The notes beneath the pieces are model-generated. The model was given only the letters and a program-made list of their open reading frames with translations. It was not told the DNA's origin and searched no databases. 64,000 nucleotides of DNA, from the NCBI RefSeq assembly GCF_008245225.1, contig NZ_VTAW01000002.1:208292-272291 (forward strand), read 5' to 3'. The stretch comes from Natrialba swarupiae (GTDB taxonomy: Archaea > Halobacteriota > Halobacteria > Halobacteriales > Natrialbaceae). Each line of letters starts with the position of its first letter. Positions within the stretch are counted from its first letter, which is position 1. A program made the translations under genes and the position numbers. Below are positions 26,880 through 35,841 of the stretch, one piece after another.

Positions 26880-27974
26880 ATGAGCGGAATCTCACTCGAG
26901 GGCGTGACGAAGCGGTATCCGGGCGGCGTCCTCGCCGTCAAGGGCGTCGACATCGACATCGAAAGCGGCGAGTTCGTCACGCTCGTCGGCCCGTCGGGCT
27001 GTGGAAAGACGACGACGTTACGGATGATCGCCGGCTTCGAGACGCCGACCGACGGGACGGTTGGAATCGACGGCGAGAACGTTACCGACGCGCCGCCCTA
27101 CGAGCGCGACACCGGGATGGTCTTTCAGGACTTCGCGTTGTTCCCCCACATGACCATCGACCAGAACGTCGCCTACGGGATGGAGGCGGCGGGCGAGTAC
27201 ACCGACGAGGAGATAGACGCACGCGTCGCCGAGATGCTCGAGTTAGTCGAACTCCCCGACGTCGGCGATCGGACGCCCGACCAGCTTTCTGGCGGCCAAC
27301 AACAGCGGATTGCGCTGGCTCGCGCGCTCGCTCCGAAGCCGAAGGCGCTGTTGCTCGACGAGCCACTCGCGAGCCTCGACAAGAAGCTTCGCGAGCAGAT
27401 GCAAGTCGAGTTACGCCGAATCCAACAGGAGATCGGCATCACGACGGTGTTCGTCACGCACAACCAGGAGGAGGCGTTGACGATGTCCGACCGCCTCGCG
27501 GTGATGAACGACGGCCGCTTCGAACAGATCGGACCACCGGAGGAGGTCTACGACGATCCCGACTCCCGGTTCGTCGCCGACTTCCTCGGCACCGCCAACA
27601 TCTTCGACGGCACCGTCGCGTCCGTCGAAGACGGCTACGCGACCGTCGACTGTCCCGACGTGACACTCCAGTCGACGAATCCGGCCGGCGTCGAGGCCGG
27701 AACTGAGGTCTCGGTCGTCGTTCGACCCGAGCGGTTCCGACTTCGGGACGCGAGCACCGACGGCGGCGTCGGTCTCGACGCCGACGGGACCAACGTGTTC
27801 GAGGGAGAAGTCACGTTCAAACGACACCTCGGCAGCAGCGTCGAGTTCCGCCTCGAGACCGACGGCGGTCGCGAGATCGTCGTCGTCCGCCGGAGCGGGC
27901 TCGACGAACTCGAGCCCGGCGACCGGACGACGGTCGCTATCGACGCCGAGGACTGCCGGCTCGTGGAGGCGTAG
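26880..27974 (+). CDS. PotA-like ABC transporter ATP-binding protein
   Basis: A 364-residue ATPase. Walker A is GPSGCGKTTT (37-46), the Q-loop lies in MVFQDFALFPHM, the signature is LSGGQQQRIALARAL (136-150), Walker B is ALLLDEP (156-162) and the H-loop is FVTHNQEEAL. A C-terminal TOBE domain (about 285-360) is typical of the polyamine/Fe/sugar importer branch. It begins six bases after the binding-protein stop, and its own stop directly adjoins the permease start. Confidence 0.93.
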   Translation: MSGISLEGVTKRYPGGVLAVKGVDIDIESGEFVTLVGPSGCGKTTTLRMIAGFETPTDGTVGIDGENVTDAPPYERDTGMVFQDFALFPHMTIDQNVAYGMEAAGEYTDEEIDARVAEMLELVELPDVGDRTPDQLSGGQQQRIALARALAPKPKALLLDEPLASLDKKLREQMQVELRRIQQEIGITTVFVTHNQEEALTMSDRLAVMNDGRFEQIGPPEEVYDDPDSRFVADFLGTANIFDGTVASVEDGYATVDCPDVTLQSTNPAGVEAGTEVSVVVRPERFRLRDASTDGGVGLDADGTNVFEGEVTFKRHLGSSVEFRLETDGGREIVVVRRSGLDELEPGDRTTVAIDAEDCRLVEA

Positions 27975-29849
27975 ATGGCGACGGAGACGCCCACGGACGA
28001 CGGTGCCGGCGAGTCGGGCCGTGCGGGCCTGAAGGCGAACGCGAAGTGGTACGTCCTCTCGTACCCGCTGTTCTGGCTCGTCGCCGTCTTCCTCATCCCG
28101 CTGTCCATGCTGGTCGTGTTCAGCTTCTGGGTAAACATCCCCGGCGGGCAATACGAGATGGGCTTTACGCTCGAGAACTACGTCAGGTTCCTCACGAGCA
28201 GCCTCTATCTCGGCCAGACGTGGCTGACGATCGAACTCTCGCTCGTCACTGCAATCCTCTCGCTGGTGCTTGGCTACCCGATCGCCTACTACCTCGCGCG
28301 GATGAACCGTCCGTGGCTGCGGAGTCTGCTGTTGCTCACGATCATCTCCTCGCTGTGGGTGACGTACGTCATCCGGGCGTACGCCTGGCAGGTTATCCTC
28401 GCCTCGGGCGGCTTTCTGAGTTCCTTCGGCGTCGCCGTCGGAATCCTCTCTGAACCCCGGTCGTTCTACCCGGGCTACTGGGGGCTGGTGGTCGGCATGG
28501 TGTACGTCTTCTTGCCGTTCATGATCCTCACGCTGTACAGTAGCATCCGCAACATCGACGACGAACTGCTCGAGGCCTCGAGGAATCTCGGCGCAGGGCC
28601 GGCGAGGACGTTCAGGAAGGTGACGTACCCGCTGTCGAAAAACGGCATCGCGAGCGGCACCGCACTCGTCTTCATCCTCGCGCTGGGTTCGTACGTCCTG
28701 CCGCGACTGCTGGGGAGTTCCGCCGAACGGACCCTGCCGGTGTTGATCGAACAGCAGATCATGAGCGAGAGCAACTACCCGTTCGGCGCTGCGATGAGTA
28801 TCGGGCTGATCGTGGTCGTGCTCGCGTTCCTCTGGGTGATGGTTCGCTTTACCAACGTGACGACCGCAAGCCTGAGCGGAAGCGACGAAATCGCAACCGA
28901 CGGCGGATCCGAGGCTACACCGGCGGTCGGCTCCTCGAGTTCCCCCATAGGGATGCGCATCCGGTCTGCAGTCGTCGACGCGGCCTCGGTTGTCGGTCTC
29001 ACGTACGTCGTTGCCCGAATCGCGGGGGGCGTCGACTCGCTCGTGACGACGGTAGACTCCTCGACCCGGGAATCGATCATCTGGGTGACGTTCAGAGCGT
29101 ACGTCGCGGCGGCGATGGCCTTTATCGCCGTTCCGCTCGCGATCATCGTTGCGGTCTCGGTTACGCCCGAGGAGTTCCTGACGTTCCCACCGGGTGGCGT
29201 CTCGGGACGGTGGTACGTCGAGTTCTTCACCGACACAAGCTGGATGGGCGCACTCGCGAACAGCCTCGGGATCGCTCTCGGTGCGGCGATCCTCAGCACG
29301 ACGATCGGTGGCGGTCTCGCGTTTGCGCTCGATCGATTCGACTACCGCTTTGGCACGATCTACGGCACGCTCGGCGTCCTCCCGATCCTCGTTCCACCCG
29401 TGATCATCGGCGTCGCCTTCCTCGTGTTCTTCCTCGAGGTCGGCCTCGCCGGCTCGCGGACGGCCATCGTCGTCGCACACGGGATCTTCTACGCGCCGTT
29501 CCCGTTCATCCTGATCTCTCAGGGGCTTCGAGAGATCGACCGAACGTACGAGGAGGCCGCGATGAACCTCGGAGCGTCGCCGGTGCGGACGATTCGGACG
29601 ATCACTTACCCGCTCTTGCGCGCGAACGTGATCTCCGGGGCGTTGTTCGCCTTCATCCTCTCGCTCAACGAGTACATCATCGCGTGGCTGCTCTCGTTGT
29701 TCCTCGTCGAGACGATCCCGATCGAGATCTTCAACCAGCTCCGATACTCCTATCCGCCGACTATCGCGGCCGCGAGCGTGGTCTTCATCGGCCTCACCGT
29801 CGTCGTGATGACGGCGATCGATCGGCTCTCCGGAGGGATCTGGGAGTAA
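27975..29849 (+). CDS. Fused two-domain ABC permease (PotB-PotC-like)
   Basis: A 624-residue permease that joins both membrane subunits in one chain. Each half has six helices and its own EAA loop contacting the ATPase: EASRNLGAGPARTFRKVTYP in the first half and EAAMNLGASPVRTIRTITYP in the second. A Ser/Gly-rich linker (about 305-335) and an extra stretch join the halves. In most bacteria PotB and PotC are separate proteins. It starts at the base after the ATPase stop, so expression is tightly coupled. Confidence 0.9.
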   Translation: MATETPTDDGAGESGRAGLKANAKWYVLSYPLFWLVAVFLIPLSMLVVFSFWVNIPGGQYEMGFTLENYVRFLTSSLYLGQTWLTIELSLVTAILSLVLGYPIAYYLARMNRPWLRSLLLLTIISSLWVTYVIRAYAWQVILASGGFLSSFGVAVGILSEPRSFYPGYWGLVVGMVYVFLPFMILTLYSSIRNIDDELLEASRNLGAGPARTFRKVTYPLSKNGIASGTALVFILALGSYVLPRLLGSSAERTLPVLIEQQIMSESNYPFGAAMSIGLIVVVLAFLWVMVRFTNVTTASLSGSDEIATDGGSEATPAVGSSSSPIGMRIRSAVVDAASVVGLTYVVARIAGGVDSLVTTVDSSTRESIIWVTFRAYVAAAMAFIAVPLAIIVAVSVTPEEFLTFPPGGVSGRWYVEFFTDTSWMGALANSLGIALGAAILSTTIGGGLAFALDRFDYRFGTIYGTLGVLPILVPPVIIGVAFLVFFLEVGLAGSRTAIVVAHGIFYAPFPFILISQGLREIDRTYEEAAMNLGASPVRTIRTITYPLLRANVISGALFAFILSLNEYIIAWLLSLFLVETIPIEIFNQLRYSYPPTIAAASVVFIGLTVVVMTAIDRLSGGIWE

Positions 29850-29877
29850 TGTCCGTTCGAATGGAGATGAGTGGCTG

Positions 29878-30705
29878 ATGGCGGACGAAACCCGAATCGT
29901 CGTCGCTCAGACGGTCCCCGAGTTCGGGGCCGTTGCCGACAACCGCGAACGAACGCTCGAGATCGTCCGCTCCCATCCGACGGCCGATCTCGTCGTGCTT
30001 CCGGAACTCGCGACGTCGGGCTACGTGTTCGAGTCGACCGACGAACTGGCGTCGATGGCCGAACCCCGGGACGGGGAGACCGCTCGAGCGTGGTCCGCGG
30101 TCGCCGCGGAGACTGAAACGTGGATCGTCGGCGGCGTTCCCGAGCGAGCGGACGACCGGTACTACAACAGCGCCTTCGTCGTCTCGCCGGACGGCCTAGA
30201 AGGCGTCTTCCGGAAGGTCCATCTCTGGAACGAGGAGAACCGCTGGTTCGAGGCGGGTGACCGGCTGCCGGTGTTCGACGCGCCGTTTGGCCGGCTCGGG
30301 GTCCAGATCTGCAACGACCTGTGGTTTCCCGAGGCAACGATCACGCAGGCCCGACGCGGTGTTGACCTGATCGCCGTGCCGACGAACTGGGTCCCCGATC
30401 CCGGTGTGGCGAGGGAGAACCGACCTGCCGACTGGACGATGGGCGTTCACCAGGCGGTCGCACACGCCAACGCCAATCGAGTGTTCGTCGCCTGTGCGGA
30501 CCGCGCCGGCCTCGAGCGCGACGTTCCGTTCGAAGGCCAGAGCGTCGTCCTCGATCCGAACGGGCGACCGCTTGCCGGACCCGCGCCGGCCGACGGCGAG
30601 TACGTCCTCGAGGCCGACTGCGATCTCTCGCGGGCGCGGGACAAATCGCTGACCGACCGCGACGACGTGCTCGCGGACCGTCGACCCGACGTCTACGACT
30701 TGTAA
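29878..30705 (+). CDS. Nitrilase-superfamily carbon-nitrogen hydrolase (amidase)
   Basis: A 275-residue amidase with the Glu-Lys-Cys triad: E43 in LVVLPELATSGY, K113 in FRKVHLW and C145 in VQICNDLWFPE. Members hydrolyse amides such as N-carbamoylputrescine, omega-amides or guanidino-amides. It is the last gene of the importer operon and converges on the second DUF128 gene with three bases between stops. In this context it may split ureido or amide intermediates of polyamine or arginine-derived compounds (inference). Confidence 0.88.
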   Translation: MADETRIVVAQTVPEFGAVADNRERTLEIVRSHPTADLVVLPELATSGYVFESTDELASMAEPRDGETARAWSAVAAETETWIVGGVPERADDRYYNSAFVVSPDGLEGVFRKVHLWNEENRWFEAGDRLPVFDAPFGRLGVQICNDLWFPEATITQARRGVDLIAVPTNWVPDPGVARENRPADWTMGVHQAVAHANANRVFVACADRAGLERDVPFEGQSVVLDPNGRPLAGPAPADGEYVLEADCDLSRARDKSLTDRDDVLADRRPDVYDL

Positions 30706-30708
30706 GTA

Positions 30709-31737
30709 CTAGCCGTTCGGCTCTGGGACGCGAGTGATCGACTGTACTGGCTCGAGTTTGTGCCGGGAGACCATCCCGTACAGCGTCTCCCAGGAGGTCG
30801 TAAGATCGTACTCGTACAGCGACGACAACAACAGCTCCCCCGTCCCGGCGTACGTGATCGAGCCGAACGCCCATCCCGAGTTGCTATCCTGAAACTGGGT
30901 TCGCTCGCGTGGCCGTTGAAAGTCGACGACGCCGCCGAGTTCCCCACGCGTCGATTCGGCGAGGTCGCGAGCCTCCTCGAATCGGTTGATCGGAAACTCC
31001 CGATCGTCGCCGAGCAGGAATCCGGTTTCCGACGACTCGAGGACGCTTTCGACGTCGCTTCGGTTCGCCTCGATGAGGAGCGTGATGACGTCGATCGACG
31101 ACCCCTTCCCGTTCAGGACGTCGACGTGGCGAACGATTCGACCGTCTCGGTCGCTCGAGTCGTCCGTCCCGTCCGCCGGGGGCTCGTACTCGAGGACGGC
31201 GGCGTTCGTAAGCGTCGCGTTGATTCCGTGGGTGAGTAACACACCGTCGAGTGAGATACTCGAGGGGACGAGCAGACGGTAGTCGCCGGGCTCGTTCTCG
31301 GCGCTTTCCTCGAACGACGCGGGGATCGGGCCGAACGATCGCGCGTCGAGCCGTGCGAGCAATGACAGCGCGTCTGCCACGTCGTCCTCCGCGAGGAACG
31401 CGCCCGACGCGATGAGTACTCCGGCGTCTTCGGTCGGATCGTAGGTCACGCGACTCGTGAGCTGTGCGATTCGCGCTCGGATCTGCTCGAGTCGGCCGCT
31501 GACGTGGCCTTGCTCGAGTTCTCGTCGCCCCTTCTCGGTGAGTCGACGGCCGCGTCCCGGAACCTTCGTGGTCAGCCCCAGATCGTCGAGCTCCGACAGT
31601 GTGAGCCTGATCGTCCGGCCTTTGATCTCGTAGCCGTGAACCTGCATCAGTTCGACGAGCTGAATGCTGCCGATCGGGCCGTGGCGGTCGACGAGCCTGA
31701 GAATGTCGTACGTTCGTCGATCGAGATCCGGGGGCAT
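30709..31737 (-). CDS. DUF128 (NrpR-type) winged-helix transcriptional regulator, copy 2
   Basis: A 342-residue paralogue of the regulator at 24623, with the same domain order: a winged helix (RRTYDILRLVDRHGPIGSIQ, IKGRTIRLTLSELDDLGL, GRGRRLTEKGRREL) and one DUF128 domain (TSRVTYDPTEDAGVLIASGA, SSISLDGVLLTHGIN, WAFGSITYAGTGELLLSSLY). The recognition-helix region differs (KGRTIRLTL here, TERAVRLTL in copy 1), compatible with a changed operator. It diverges from the aminotransferase-agmatinase operon. An inverted repeat GTGTTC-N7-GAACAC lies 38 bases upstream of its start. Confidence 0.88.
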   Translation of the reverse strand: MPPDLDRRTYDILRLVDRHGPIGSIQLVELMQVHGYEIKGRTIRLTLSELDDLGLTTKVPGRGRRLTEKGRRELEQGHVSGRLEQIRARIAQLTSRVTYDPTEDAGVLIASGAFLAEDDVADALSLLARLDARSFGPIPASFEESAENEPGDYRLLVPSSISLDGVLLTHGINATLTNAAVLEYEPPADGTDDSSDRDGRIVRHVDVLNGKGSSIDVITLLIEANRSDVESVLESSETGFLLGDDREFPINRFEEARDLAESTRGELGGVVDFQRPRERTQFQDSNSGWAFGSITYAGTGELLLSSLYEYDLTTSWETLYGMVSRHKLEPVQSITRVPEPNG

Positions 31738-31774
31738 TCAGGCGAACAAATGGCGACGGGATACACTAATGTTT

Positions 31775-31793
31775 GTGTTCGGTACCGGAACAC
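31775..31793. promoter_or_regulatory. Inverted repeat GTGTTC-N7-GAACAC upstream of second DUF128 gene
   Basis: Six-base perfect arms around GGTACCG, 38 bases upstream of the regulator start and on the opposite side from the aminotransferase promoter. It may serve autoregulation or bind another factor. Confidence 0.35.
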
Positions 31794-31933
31794 GACCGTC
31801 ACTGGTGGCGATAGAGGAGCTATCCGTTCTCGCCGGACAAACGGCTCGCATCGGACACTCGCCGTGGCACCGTCTCCGCGACGGATCCGTGATCGTGGGT
31901 AAGCTTTTATTTCCTGTGGACCGTCGCATAGGG

Positions 31934-31949
31934 TGGCAACAAATTGCCA
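31934..31949. promoter_or_regulatory. Variant operator TGGCA-N6-TGCCA at aminotransferase-agmatinase promoter
   Basis: TGGCA-ACAAAT-TGCCA (arms extend to TGGCAA/TTGCCA with a 4-base spacer). A TATA-like CTTTTATTT lies at 31904-31912, placing the site on the expected transcription start; the ATG follows at 31962. It has the same geometry as the site at 25769. Confidence 0.65.
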
Positions 31950-31961
31950 TACTGTGTGACA

Positions 31962-33287
31962 ATGGCACCCAATACGACGTTCACGAATAATCGGGAAGTC
32001 GAGTCACGGTACGACGAGTACGTGATGTCAGTGTGGAAAGACCTCGACGTGCCCGTCGAGCGGGCCGAGGGCTGTACGCTCGAGGATTTCGACGGAAACG
32101 AGTATCTCGATCTCTTTTCGGGAATTTCGGTGGCGAACGTTGGCCATAACAATCCAGCAGTCGTCGAAGCGACACGGGACCAACTCGAGGAGTTCGTCCA
32201 CGGCTGTTCGTACGTCCACCCGAACGCGCCGGTCGCAGAACTCGCCGAACGGATCGCCGAGATCACGCCGGGCGACCTCGAGAAGAGTTTCTTCTGTAAT
32301 TCGGGGACCGAAGCGGTCGAGGGCGCGATCAAACTCGCCCGGAAACACACGGGCAACACGGAGGTCGTCGCCCTCGAGATGGCGTTTCACGGCCGGACGC
32401 TCGGCAGTCTCGCGCTGACGGGCAACGAGGCGTACAAAAAGGAGATGGCACCGACGATCAACGACGTCGCCCACGCGCCGGCACCGTACGCTTACCGGTG
32501 TTCGTCCTGCGACGGCGAGTGTACGACGGCGTGTGCCGACCGCATAGAGCACGTCATCGGCACCCATACCTCGGGAGATCTGGCCGCGATCGTCGTCGAG
32601 CCGGTGATGGGCGAGGGGGGGATCGTCGTTCCGCCGGAAGGATGGCTCGAGCGCGTCCAGGAGGTCGCCCACGACCACGGCGGACTCCTGATCGCCGACG
32701 AAGTTCAGTCGGGATACGGCCGAACCGGCGAGCTGTTCGCCGTCGAGCACTTCGACGTCGAACCGGACATCGTCACCCAGGCGAAGGGAATCGCGAACGG
32801 GCTCCCGCTCGGTGCGTTCACCGCCCCGAGAGAGATCGCGGACAGCTTCGAATCCGGTGATCACCTCTCGACGTTCGGTGGCAACCCTGTCGCCTGCGCC
32901 GCCGCGCTGGCGACGATCGACGAACTCGAGGGCGGAATCGTCGACGACGCACGCGAACAGGGCGAGTGGCTCTCCGATCGACTCGGGGCGCTCGAGTCGT
33001 CGTTCGACGTCGTCGGCGAGACCCGCGGTCTCGGCCTGATGCAGGGGATCGAACTCGTCGATCCCGACGAGAAGGGACCACTCGGCGTCGCGGCGGCCCC
33101 GGACGACCACCTCGCGAAGGCCGTCTCGAAACGCCTGCGCGAAGAGGGAATCGTCATCGGCGTCGGCGGCTACTACGGCAACATCTTGCGGTTCCAGCCG
33201 CCGTTGACGATCACACGGAACCAGCTCGAGCGAGCGGTGGAGTCACTGGAAGCCGCGCTCGAGGCGGAGGTCGAGACGAATGCGTGA
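31962..33287 (+). CDS. Class III aminotransferase (4-aminobutyrate / acetylornithine type)
   Basis: A 441-residue PLP enzyme of the GabT/ArgD group. Family marks: YLDLFSGISVANVGHNNPAV, FFCNSGTEAVEGAIKLARKH, MAFHGRTLGSLALTGN, LLIADEVQSGYGRTGELFAV and the PLP lysine in TQAKGIANGLPLGAF. A cysteine-rich insert YRCSSCDGECTTACADRIEH (about residues 165-185) is also present and could bind metal. It would move the terminal amino group of putrescine, 4-aminobutyrate or similar amines. It overlaps the agmatinase-family gene by eight bases. Start: ATG 31962, just after the variant operator; a TTG at 31944 lies inside the operator. Confidence 0.9.
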   Translation: MAPNTTFTNNREVESRYDEYVMSVWKDLDVPVERAEGCTLEDFDGNEYLDLFSGISVANVGHNNPAVVEATRDQLEEFVHGCSYVHPNAPVAELAERIAEITPGDLEKSFFCNSGTEAVEGAIKLARKHTGNTEVVALEMAFHGRTLGSLALTGNEAYKKEMAPTINDVAHAPAPYAYRCSSCDGECTTACADRIEHVIGTHTSGDLAAIVVEPVMGEGGIVVPPEGWLERVQEVAHDHGGLLIADEVQSGYGRTGELFAVEHFDVEPDIVTQAKGIANGLPLGAFTAPREIADSFESGDHLSTFGGNPVACAAALATIDELEGGIVDDAREQGEWLSDRLGALESSFDVVGETRGLGLMQGIELVDPDEKGPLGVAAAPDDHLAKAVSKRLREEGIVIGVGGYYGNILRFQPPLTITRNQLERAVESLEAALEAEVETNA

Positions 33288-34284
33288 GCGCGGTCGAGCC
33301 GGGGCGTTTCGTGAGTCGGTGACCGGCGCTGACGTCGAACTCGCGTACGCCGGCTTCGATCGGTTCCTCAAAGGCGAGGAACGCGCATTCGACGACGTCG
33401 ACGACGTCGACGCGGCGGTCGTCGGCGTCCCCTACGACGGCGCGGTTTCCAATCGGCCGGGCGCCCGGTACGGTCCGGCGGCGATCCGGGAGGCCAGCGG
33501 CTGGTGGGCCTACATCTCCGACTACAAGGGCGGACTCACGAACATGCAGACCGGGAAGAACGTCGACTTCGGGAACCTCGAGGTCGCCGACTGCGGCGAC
33601 GTTCCCGTCTTCCCGATGGACCACGAGACCACCGCCGAGAGCATCACTGCCCACGTCGCCGCGCTCGCCGCACAGACGTTCCCGGTCCTGCTCGGTGGCG
33701 ACCACTACTGTACGTTCCCCTCGGTCCGCGGCTTCGCCGAAGGCAGGGGATACGACAGCGTCGGCTTCGTCCAGATCGACGCCCACACCGACACCGTCTC
33801 GGAGAGCCCCGTCTTCGGCACCGAGTTCCACGGATCGAGTACGGCCCAGATCGCCGACACTCCGTACGTCGACTACGAGAACGTCAGCCAGGTCGGGATC
33901 CGTGGCTACGAATCCCCCGATTTCTTCGAGTTCGCCGACGAAACCGGTCTCAATCTCTACACGATGCGCGAGGTCGAAGACCGTGGAATCGGCGACGTCG
34001 TCTCCGACGCCGTCGAGGCCGCGGCCGACGGCACCGACGCGGTCTACGTCAGCTTCGACATCGACGCGGTCGACCCCAGCGTCGCACCGGGAACTGGAAC
34101 GCCGATCCCCGGCGGACTCTCCGCACAGCAAGCTCTCGAGACGATGGAGGTCCTCGGCGCACACGACGCCGTTTCCGGTGCCGATCTGATGGAGGTCTCG
34201 CCGCGGTACGACTCGACCGAAGGAACCCAACGGCTCGCGGCGTATCTCCTCGTAACGTTGCTCGAGCGCGCGTTCGCGGAGTGA
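33280..34284 (+). CDS. Agmatinase/arginase-family ureohydrolase
   Basis: A 334-residue binuclear-metal (Mn or Ni) hydrolase. Metal ligands: H142 in GGDHYCTFP, D167/H169/D171 in IDAHTDT, and D260/D262 in SFDIDAVDPS. It splits urea from a guanidino compound such as agmatine, 4-guanidinobutyrate or guanidinopropionate; sequence alone does not decide. The loop FHGSSTAQ differs from the commonest agmatinase form FHGSPF, which may indicate another substrate. It is co-translated with the upstream aminotransferase (8-base overlap) and followed nine bases later by another aminotransferase. Confidence 0.9.
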   Translation: MRERGRAGAFRESVTGADVELAYAGFDRFLKGEERAFDDVDDVDAAVVGVPYDGAVSNRPGARYGPAAIREASGWWAYISDYKGGLTNMQTGKNVDFGNLEVADCGDVPVFPMDHETTAESITAHVAALAAQTFPVLLGGDHYCTFPSVRGFAEGRGYDSVGFVQIDAHTDTVSESPVFGTEFHGSSTAQIADTPYVDYENVSQVGIRGYESPDFFEFADETGLNLYTMREVEDRGIGDVVSDAVEAAADGTDAVYVSFDIDAVDPSVAPGTGTPIPGGLSAQQALETMEVLGAHDAVSGADLMEVSPRYDSTEGTQRLAAYLLVTLLERAFAE

Positions 34285-34293
34285 GCACAGATC

Positions 34294-35472
34294 ATGGACA
34301 CACCACACAACGGCGGACTTCCCGACGGCGTCGTCGGCACCGGCCGGACCACCGGCGTCGCCGAATCGGTCATCCGCGAGATGACCCGCGAGGCGATCGA
34401 CCGGGGCGCGATCAACCTCTCACAGGGCATCCCCGACGAGGACGAGACGCCGCCCGAGATCAAACGCGCCGCGAAGGAGGCGATCGACACCGACAGTCAG
34501 TACACCATCACCTGGGGGCTGCCCGAACTCCGGGAGGCGGTCTCCGAGCGCTACGCCGAGTGGAAGGGGATCGAATACGATCCCGAGACGGAGGTGACCA
34601 TCACCAGCGGGACCAGCGAGGCGATCATGTCGACGATGCTCGCACTCGCGGGCCCCGGTGACGAGGTGATCTACTTCGAACCCGTCTACGAGAGCTACAT
34701 CCCCGCGAGTCAGTTCGCCGGCGCGAACCCGATCCCGCTGGACATGACCGACGGCGTAGAGCCCGATTACGAGGCACTCGCCGAAGCCGCGGAGCGGGCG
34801 CGAATCCTCGTACTCAACACGCCGATGAACCCGACCGGGAAGGTCTTTACCCGCGAGGAACTCGAGCGGATCGAGGAGATCGTCTTCGAGCACGACCTGA
34901 TCGTCCTCACCGACGAAATCTACGAGCACATCGTCTACACGGACGACTACGTCAGCCCGGTCGAGGTCGGCGACCTCGCAGAGCGAACCGTCGTCTGTAC
35001 GGGCATGTCGAAGACGTTCAGCGTCACCGGCTGGCGGATCGGGTTCTGTCTGGCTCCCGAGTACCTCTCCCGGGAACTCCGGAAGGTCCACGATTACACG
35101 AGCATCTGCGCGCCGACGCCGTTCCAGCGCGCTGGCGTCGAGGCGCTGTCGCTCCCCGACTCGTACTACGCGGAGCTTTCGAAGTCGTACGAACGGCGTC
35201 GCGATCAGCTCTGTTCGGGTCTCCGTGAGGCCGGTCTCGAGCCCGTCGAACCCGACGGCGCCTACTACGTGATGACTCGCTACCCGACCGACGAGACCGA
35301 CCTCGAGTTCTGTTATCGGCTCATTCGAGAGGCCGGCGTCGCGCCGGTTCCCGGCAGCAGCTTCTACACCGATCCCGACGCCGAGGCCGACTGGGTCCGG
35401 TTTACGTTCTCGCGAAACGAGTCGACCATCGACGAGGCGATCGATCGGTTGCTCGAGAACCGGTGGTGGTAG
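34294..35472 (+). CDS. Class I pyridoxal-phosphate aminotransferase
   Basis: A 392-residue aminotransferase. Marks: INLSQGIPDEDETPPEIKRA, QYTITWGLPELREAVSERYA, NTPMNPTGKVFT, LTDEIYEHIVY and the PLP lysine in CTGMSKTFSVTGWRIGF. It resembles the aspartate/kynurenine/glutamine aminotransferase branch. Kynurenine/glutamine transaminases often work with an omega-amidase (a nitrilase such as the one at 29878), so a link is possible. It is the third gene of the operon starting at 31962. Confidence 0.9.
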   Translation: MDTPHNGGLPDGVVGTGRTTGVAESVIREMTREAIDRGAINLSQGIPDEDETPPEIKRAAKEAIDTDSQYTITWGLPELREAVSERYAEWKGIEYDPETEVTITSGTSEAIMSTMLALAGPGDEVIYFEPVYESYIPASQFAGANPIPLDMTDGVEPDYEALAEAAERARILVLNTPMNPTGKVFTREELERIEEIVFEHDLIVLTDEIYEHIVYTDDYVSPVEVGDLAERTVVCTGMSKTFSVTGWRIGFCLAPEYLSRELRKVHDYTSICAPTPFQRAGVEALSLPDSYYAELSKSYERRRDQLCSGLREAGLEPVEPDGAYYVMTRYPTDETDLEFCYRLIREAGVAPVPGSSFYTDPDAEADWVRFTFSRNESTIDEAIDRLLENRWW

Positions 35473-35550
35473 CGGGAGACGGCCTTCGGGCGCCCGGACC
35501 GACTCGGCGGAAGCGAAACCTTGAATCGCCGCGCTCGCGAACCGGCGATC

Positions 35551-35835
35551 ATGAGCGACGACGAGGACGAGGAACCCGCCGTCTCACTCGGAGAACATAC
35601 GCCGGTCGAGGGCGCGCCCCTCGCACGGGTCACCTCGCGGCTCACCTGGCCAAAGGAGAAAAGCGAGATCGATCGCCTCGAGGGGGACAGCGTGATCCGA
35701 ACGCCCGACGGACCGAGAGAGCTGGCGTCGATCCTCGAGGAGGTCGAGGAGACGTACTTCGAACGCCACCAGGAGTTCGAAACCCACGTCCGCGAGGTCG
35801 TCGGCACCGGACCGATTCCGACCGCGGACGAGTAA
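35551..35835 (+). CDS. DUF5789 family protein
   Basis: A 94-residue acidic haloarchaeal protein, MSDDEDEEPAVSLGEHTPVE, with RLTWPKEKSEIDRLEGDSVIR and ILEEVEETYFERHQEFETHV as the recognisable core. The family is found in halophilic archaea and has no known function. The ATG at 35551 is used. It is closely followed (6 bases) by the CPBP protease gene. Confidence 0.75.
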   Translation: MSDDEDEEPAVSLGEHTPVEGAPLARVTSRLTWPKEKSEIDRLEGDSVIRTPDGPRELASILEEVEETYFERHQEFETHVREVVGTGPIPTADE

Positions 35836-35841
35836 TCAGCC

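Noticed and set aside
27411..29480. Leftward 689-codon open frame antisense to the ABC importer genes
   Set aside because: Long antisense frames are common in GC-rich haloarchaeal genes. The protein is low-complexity and rich in Arg, Asp and Glu, with no domain, while the sense strand has clear PotA and permease motifs.
32028..33110. Leftward 360-codon frame antisense to the class III aminotransferase
   Set aside because: Shadow of a gene with a clear PLP site.
33280..34284. Calling the ureohydrolase specifically agmatinase (speB)
   Set aside because: Metal ligands are shared by agmatinase, guanidinobutyrase and related enzymes, and the FHGSSTAQ loop is not diagnostic. Only the family is assigned.
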